Assembly: GCA_013180625.2 (NCBI GenBank)
Contig: SNVD02012294.1
Location: forward strand, 1-64,000
DNA from: Boswellia sacra
Lineage: Eukaryota > Streptophyta > Magnoliopsida > Sapindales > Burseraceae
Direction: 5' to 3'
Length of the DNA: 64,000 nt
Part shown: positions 58,201 to 64,000 of the stretch, one piece after another
Layout: each line of letters opens with the position of its first letter
Position numbering within the stretch: the stretch's first letter is position 1
Position numbers and translations under genes: made by a program
The notes under the pieces: model-generated
Told to the model about the DNA's origin: nothing
Databases searched by the model: none
What the model saw: the letters and a program-made list of their open reading frames with translations, nothing else

Positions 58201-61200
58201 GCCACACGTCTCACGATGGGACCCACACTACTTATAACAATTTGACCTGATCCTTTCGGTTTCACCTCTCTATGTCACGTGTGCCTCCACGTGCACGATG
58301 ATCTCATTGTTTCGATAAGACGTTCTAGAGAAAGTGACTGACTCCCCATGCCTCGCCTGAGACGTAAACCTCAATCTCAAGTAATCCTTTTTTGCTCATT
58401 AATTATTGTATTTTTATTTTTTTTCTTAAAAACAAAACACCTTTAATCATAATCATTTAAAATTCTTTTTTTTTAAATCCCAAATTTAAGTAGATTATAA
58501 AATTATGCCTATCATTAAAAATTTATATATTATAACCTTCTATTAAATATTGATCACTGTCAAACACTTATCAGATGTATCCGTCAAACATTATCAAACA
58601 TTATTAAATTTTAAATTAAATTATAATATACAAATTTTTAACAATATAATTATTTATCCAAAAAAACCCATGATTTAAGTTATTTCTCAATTTTCCCATT
58701 TGTCCCTAAGTTTTTTATAGTTCAAAAAACTTTCAATTTTCATATAGAATATATATGTGAAGATGACTCTTGCACAATATTAAAAAATTTTAAAAGTAAC
58801 AAGAAAAGTCATATTTTCTGAAAACTTCAAATTTTGAAATGAGAAAAGTATTAAAGGTTATTCAAATCATATTAGTTTATATAAAAAATCTTTGAAGTGT
58901 TTGAAACTAAAAGATTATTAAAGAATTTTTTAATAATTATTTTGATCATAATATTAATGACCTAAGAACCAGACAATACTACCATTATTAGTTTACATGC
59001 ATTGTTTAATATCAATTGTTAATCCTTGCTTAATATTAAAAATAAAATAAGATCTTATTAATGTTAGTCTATTATTTTAAAAGAAGTTACAATGTGTTTG
59101 ATACGTTTCCACGGAACTACCTCTTAGAGAATATAAAAAATTGGATGATGATACATTAGGCCTCATCCACTTGGTTCCACCAAACTTAGTTGAGGAATTG
59201 AATATTGAAATAGTTGTTGTTATTTGCTTAACTTGGAGCTTTTTATTTTATATTAATGAGAACAATGCTTAAGATATGGTTCAAAGATGGTCTACTACAA
59301 CTATGCGAGATGAGACGTACCAACTTGTTTTGTTTTATTATTTTTTAAGCAAATCAATTAGATGGCATCGGCAAGGATGATGCCAAGATTATGTGCACAA
59401 TTTGAGATGCCAAATGGGAGAGGATTACGAAAGCATAATCAAAAAGCAATAAAGCCCAAATGTGTTGCACGATCCTTTGTTTATAAAAACATGTTTTCAG
59501 CAAACTAATGAGTATGGAATTGATTAAAGAGAATCAAACAACACATGTTTCATAAAAACAAAAGAGAAAAACATAAAAGCCATGTTAAAAGCAAAGAAAT
59601 TGTCGGACAAAGATTTGTCTTGAGAGTGTGATTGCTGGTTTTTAACATATATTTCCCATCCTAAGTCCGACTCCACTGCTTTTATTTTATTTTTTCGATT
59701 TTGTTACACGATTTTTTTAGTTGATTGGATAGTGTATAAGCATATACCCTATGCATACAAAATACAAACTTGTGGGTTATTCTATTACACAATAGAACTA
59801 TTAATAATTTATGGAGATTAACTGATAAATATAATAAATCGTATTTGCAGATCAAATTAAAAAAAAATTGTATTTCATTTAAAGAATAATACTAGATCAA
59901 CAATTCATTTACATCTAAGATTTTATACAATCAGAGTTGACAAAATATTAATTGGATGAGTAATTACCATATTATTTAATTTAATATTTTTTATTTATTT
60001 TTATTTTTAACTTATCCAATAATAATTTATCAACTTAAGTTGTATAAAACATAATTATAAATTAATTATAGATATAATATTGCTTTCATATAAGTCTAAC
60101 CCAATATATTATTAAATTCATATTAGTTTCTATGTTATGATTATGATTTGCCCGTATCAAACAAAAGACTAATTCAAAAGAGCTTAAAATCAAAATAAGC
60201 AATCAGTGGCTTTATTAAAGGTAAATAAATATTCCAAAGAGTTTGAGTCTTATCGAAACTTGTACATTTATGCCAGTGGCACCACGTTACATATCAATAG
60301 TAATTGATGAATCTTGAATTGTTAAAAAAGAATCGCTTCAACTCAGCAATTGACTAATCCACGAACTTGAAAATTATTAATGCAAGAACATTCAATTCGT
60401 TTGGTTTGATTATTCACAAAATCCTTGATGTGACTGGTATAAACATTGACCCACTTATTATACCATTATATTAAGATAAGTTTACAAAAACGGATAACAT
60501 TCAACTTTATATTTGAAAAAAAGAAACTGTGGTCTTGATCCAATAATGTTAAAATTCTAAATTTGTAACATCTATTAGTCATGAAGTTCAATAGATAAGA
60601 TCTCTTTTATAAGGGGATAAGTCTAATTTTCAGTAAATTTGACAAGATTTAATTTTTGATAGAATAATACAAATCCCTATCAAATGTATTAATACTACTC
60701 CGCCCATATGTTATGCAGAAATATATCTAGTGTTGTTACCTTGTCGTATAGCAAAATCGTCATCTTATAATAAATTTATAATTAAAGTTATCTAGATGGG
60801 ATTTGCTGGATAATAATTATTATAATATATACATTCTAAAACAAGTATTTATATATGCAATTACAACGCCAAGGAAGAGGATAAAATTGTCTAAACACTG
60901 ATTAATTAGCATATAATAAAGCACATGGCTAAGCACCCAAAAGATAATCATCATCACACTAAGATTAATTAAACAAAGAAAGTACATTGTTTAGTGAATC
61001 TTTGGGCTTCCATAATTGTAAAGCTAATAGCAGACAGCTTCAAAAGAAGCTGTTCGGTTTCTGTATCTTTCCTTTGATGACAACAAGAACGTTAACATCA
61101 AAAATCTCCTTAACCAACTAAGCCTAAAATTCCTAAATACCTCTTTGTTTTCTAAGAGGATCTAATGAACACTGTCATCTATACGTCAAAGCTATAAAGT

Positions 61201-61784
61201 CTTGTATGGAATATATTTCATATTGGACGATGAATCAACGTATTAAAATATAGATAAAATTCACATTCCTCCATCTACGTTTGTCAAAATTTTCATAAGA
61301 TCATTTGTAATTTTAAAAATTCTACAAATCTCGTTTGTCGTCAGTTTAATCTCTATTTAAATAAGAACAAATTAAAAATTTGTAATATTTTCAAAATCAA
61401 ATAACTAAACGAGATTTCAATAAACACAGTGATAATAATAAAGATCCGTGAGATTTTTAAAACTATAAATGATCATGTGAGATTTTAATTAACTTTTTAA
61501 TAACGTATAAGTAGTAAGATTTATATTTAATACAACAAAATCGTGTATATTATCAATTGATCGTGAAAATAGATGAACTCGAAAACCTCCTCACTTCTCC
61601 ATTTGTTTTGTCCTAATGAAATTTTTGTATTTGTTTCTTTACAACAACAATGATAAAAACAACAAAATAAAAATAAACCCAAAACTGCTTGCAAATACAA
61701 AGAAAAACGAATAATAAAACAAAAGAAAAAAATGTCCTAAATTGTTTAGAAAAATAAAAAATATGATTAGAGTATCAAATATTA
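55233..61784. other. AT-rich spacer downstream of the ERF gene
   Basis: No protein gene recognised in 6.5 kb. It holds A/T homopolymers (56246, 56736), TTTAA repeats near 57870, and the G-box cluster at 58056-58293. A minus-strand frame of 73 codons at 57080-57301 has no recognised motif. Confidence 0.5.
58056..58293. promoter_or_regulatory. cluster of G-box/ABRE-like sites
   Basis: CACGTGTC at 58056, CACGTG at 58276 and 58288, plus two copies of ACACGTCTCAC (about 58108 and 58205). TATA-like ATTTATAAATGG lies at about 58158. These are binding sites for bZIP and bHLH factors. No coding start follows within the next kilobases. Confidence 0.45.
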
Positions 61785-63588
61785 TCAACCTGATGAAGAG
61801 GGAGGATAGTGAGTGGAATGTGACCATGGTGGCACTCCAAAACCTGAACCACTACTGTGGGAAGATTGAGTTTGACTTGGAGTTGGCCTCAGAAAACCAA
61901 GTTGTTGTTGTTGTTGTTGTTGCTGCTGCTGCTGTTGTTCGCCAAAAAGCAGAGGAAACGAAGCAGAGGATGAAGAAGATGATTGCCCGAAGGTAGTGTA
62001 TGAAGAAGAAGACAAAGATGGCGATTGCATTGAAGCCATTTGAGAAGTCTGCAACATCTGCTGCAACAAGCTCGAAGGTTGATTCTGCAAGAGCTGAGAG
62101 TAATCCCAGTAATCTTGGTACGCTTGTGGGATGAAAAACGGCTGCATTGCGGTTGGAATAATGCTTGTTGTGGTGGCTGTTGTTGGTTGTATATGCAGTG
62201 ACGGCGGTGGCCGCAGCGGTTGCTGTGGCTGGTAAGTTGTTAACGAGCTTGCAACTGACGGTGTTTGTCCGGCAGGAAAGGTTTGCAAAGCTTGTTGTTG
62301 CGTTGGAAGCAGCCTGACATTTTCTGGGAAATTGAGTTTTGCTCTGTTTCCTCTGAACCTTAAAGCAGCCTCGTCGTACGCTCTGGCGGCTGCCTCCGCT
62401 GTGTCGAAGGTTCCCAACCAGACTCTCGCCGCCTTGTGGGGATCACGTATCTCTGCTGCCCATTTGCCCCATGGCCTCTGCCTCACTCCCCTGTATCTCC
62501 TTCTACGCTCTCCCATTTCTTCATAGGTCACAGTGCTGCTTTCAGTTGATGGTGTTGATGAAACTGAGCTAACGGCGCCGCCGCCGGTCGTGCCCGTAGT
62601 AGTGGTGGCTGGTGGTGCTAGAATGGTTGTATGTTCTTCTTTAACTGTAGATGAAGGAACAGAAATGCATTATGGTCAACGAAATGAAAAAAAAATCAAG
62701 AAAAAATATTTCCTTTAAAGTAGATTTTTATTTATTTATTTATTTATTTATTTTCTCTGAAGTACTTAATATAGAAATAAAAGTTTATAAATATGGAAAA
62801 TATGAAACATAGATCTATCTATAAGTCTAGATTAATTAATTTTTGTTTGATTTGAAGCTTGTTTTTCAGGTAAACAAAAACAAAATTAATGGTGGAAAAA
62901 TCTGATATAATTCTTTGAAAAGGGTTTAATCTAGTTTGAAGAAATAAATCAAAGAAGAATTTAAATGGTGATTAATTATAGATACATAAAAGGAAGGATT
63001 GATACCAGTTGCACCAGATGATGATGAATCTCCTCCATGTGTAGCAGCAGCTTTGAAATGATCACCAAACCCTCGATAAACCCTTTGGACAGACTCAACC
63101 AATTGCGGCGTTCCAGCAGCTCCAACTTTCTCTTCTCGCCCTCTCTTTTGCCCAATCCAAAAGCCAGAAGCACCACCAAGAGTCGAAGCAGAAGCAGATG
63201 TTGAATAAGCTGACATGGGCGAAGAGGAACAACCTTGCACAAAGCTTGACGCAACTGCGCCGCCACTGCCACCCAAAGCAGAAGCAGCAGCAGCAGCTCC
63301 ATATCCCAAATCACTTGCTCTCTGGCCCGAGACAACACGTGTAAGAGCTGAAACCATTTCAGACATCTCCCTTGTTTGACTATAATCAAGAAACACGGGT
63401 GCTGCCGCTGCTGCCTCTATTTCATTTCTGTGTTGCAACACTGGCTGCTGGTTCTGTTCTCGAAGATGAGACAATTGTGACTCTATTTCTTGACTGTAAC
63501 TCTCATCTTGGTTCTCCCCATCATCTTGATTTGTAGCCGGGAACCTGCTGCCTGACCCTGTTTGGTTCGCCACCTTGAGTAAGCACAT
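61785..63588 (-). CDS. AP2/ERF transcription factor, ABR1-like (group X), two exons
   Basis: Exon 1 63588-63006, exon 2 62644-61785, intron of 361 bases with GTATCA donor and CTACAG acceptor in phase 1; 480 residues. Start MCLLKVANQ and the block [13 protein letters not shown] are shared with ABR1-type group X ERFs. One AP2 domain at about 244-303 ([52 protein letters not shown]) has Ala and Asp at the positions that mark ERF rather than DREB specificity, predicting GCC-box binding in the nucleus. Basic QKRGREE may help nuclear import. The C-terminus is rich in Ser and Gln, with a run of about 12 Gln. ABR1 acts in ABA, wounding and stress responses (family knowledge). No lesions. Confidence 0.93.
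61902..61941 (-). repeat. CAA/CAG trinucleotide tract encoding polyglutamine
   Basis: Plus strand TTG/CTG repeats within the ERF reading frame; a likely length-variable site. Confidence 0.9.
62724..62752. repeat. TTTA microsatellite in the ERF intron
   Basis: About seven TTTA units, seen directly. Confidence 0.9.
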
Positions 63589-63681
63589 ATATTGTCAACC
63601 TTAATTTTCTTTCTCTTGCTTCAAATTAATAAGCCGAAACAAGACTCACCCAGATGGCTTTTTTTTTTCCCCTCTGTCAAA

Positions 63682-63691
63682 TATTTATATA
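63682..63691 (-). promoter_or_regulatory. TATA box of the ERF gene
   Basis: Minus strand TATATAAATA about 95 bases before the ATG at 63588, preceded by a second TATA-like sequence at about 63712-63720 and a CT repeat between them, which often lies near plant start sites. Confidence 0.6.
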
Positions 63692-63721
63692 TCTATATAG
63701 AGAGAGAGAAATATATAAAAA

Positions 63722-64000
63722 CCAAAGCCCCAAGCCCTGTTGAGCTTCGGGACTTTGTCATACTTATTTGCTTATATAGGTTGCGTGCTTCTCTCTTGAA
63801 GCCGGAAGTTTAACAGCTAGCTTCTCTCTCTTTCCTTTTTTACTTTTTTTTAATTAGCACGATCAACATTGCGCCACCTTTCTTATAATTATCTGTCACC
63901 AGCATAGTACTGTTATTTTTCTCTTTTTTTTTTTTTTGACGCAAGGTAAAGGTTTTTTGTATGTGAATTTTGTACAGTATTATAATTGTTCGATTTCCGT
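63722..64000. other. upstream region of the ERF gene
   Basis: Promoter side of the minus-strand ERF gene; T-rich, with no further element that I can name. Confidence 0.4.

Noticed and set aside
1..64000. CRISPR arrays, operons, bacterial-type promoters or ribosome binding sites.
   Set aside because: The window is plant nuclear DNA; the tandem repeats present lack unique spacers between identical repeats.
1..64000. tRNA and rRNA genes.
   Set aside because: Only tRNA-complementary primer sites and a SINE-like tRNA head were seen; no complete cloverleaf was found by eye.

Overview
The window looks like nuclear DNA from a dicot plant, probably a woody rosid, though the species cannot be fixed from this sequence. 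The support is spliced genes with plant-type GT..AG introns, plant-specific families (DUF247, an invertase/pectin methylesterase inhibitor, an ABR1-like AP2/ERF factor, a DHHC S-acyltransferase), AT-rich spacers, and a heavy load of plant-type LTR retrotransposons, hAT and Mutator elements.

Layout. 1-3756: minus-strand Ty3/gypsy element (LTR, tRNA-Asp primer site, gag/protease remnants) that has lost reverse transcriptase and integrase; it sits in the leader of a Ty1/copia element. 3757-8772: that copia element, with an almost open polyprotein broken by three stops and by a SINE-like insertion, ending in a complete 3' LTR. 9489-14876: minus-strand DUF247 gene, best read as three exons; the middle exon is a hybrid of the first and third, and the main exon carries one TAG. 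15.5-22.4 kb: small elements (a hAT-type element with 8-bp target duplication, a weaker hAT-like unit holding a MITE, a Mutator-type element with doubled terminal repeats, LTR relics). 25393-32215: a five-exon DHHC S-acyltransferase gene, intact. 35479-36057: a secreted inhibitor of the invertase/PME inhibitor family, with a broken paralogue at 37345-38088. 38254-48402: a complete but decayed Sirevirus-like copia element with 0.9-kb LTRs, gag-pol and an extra env-like region. 48705-55232: a complete, fairly young LTR element carrying gag and protease only, on the minus strand, plus two minisatellites and a short opposite-strand reading frame. 55.2-61.8 kb: AT-rich spacer with a cluster of G-boxes near 58.1-58.3 kb. 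61785-63588: minus-strand two-exon ABR1-like ERF gene, intact.

The host genes do not form an operon or an obvious pathway. Intact candidates are the S-acyltransferase, the first inhibitor gene and the ERF gene. Most of the rest is transposon-derived. I found no convincing entirely new system. The most unusual structures are the gag-protease-only element with its minisatellites and antisense frame, the perfect 30-bp inverted repeat in the Sirevirus-like element, and the hybrid exon of the DUF247 gene. All product calls rest on motif recognition by eye; no database search was run.
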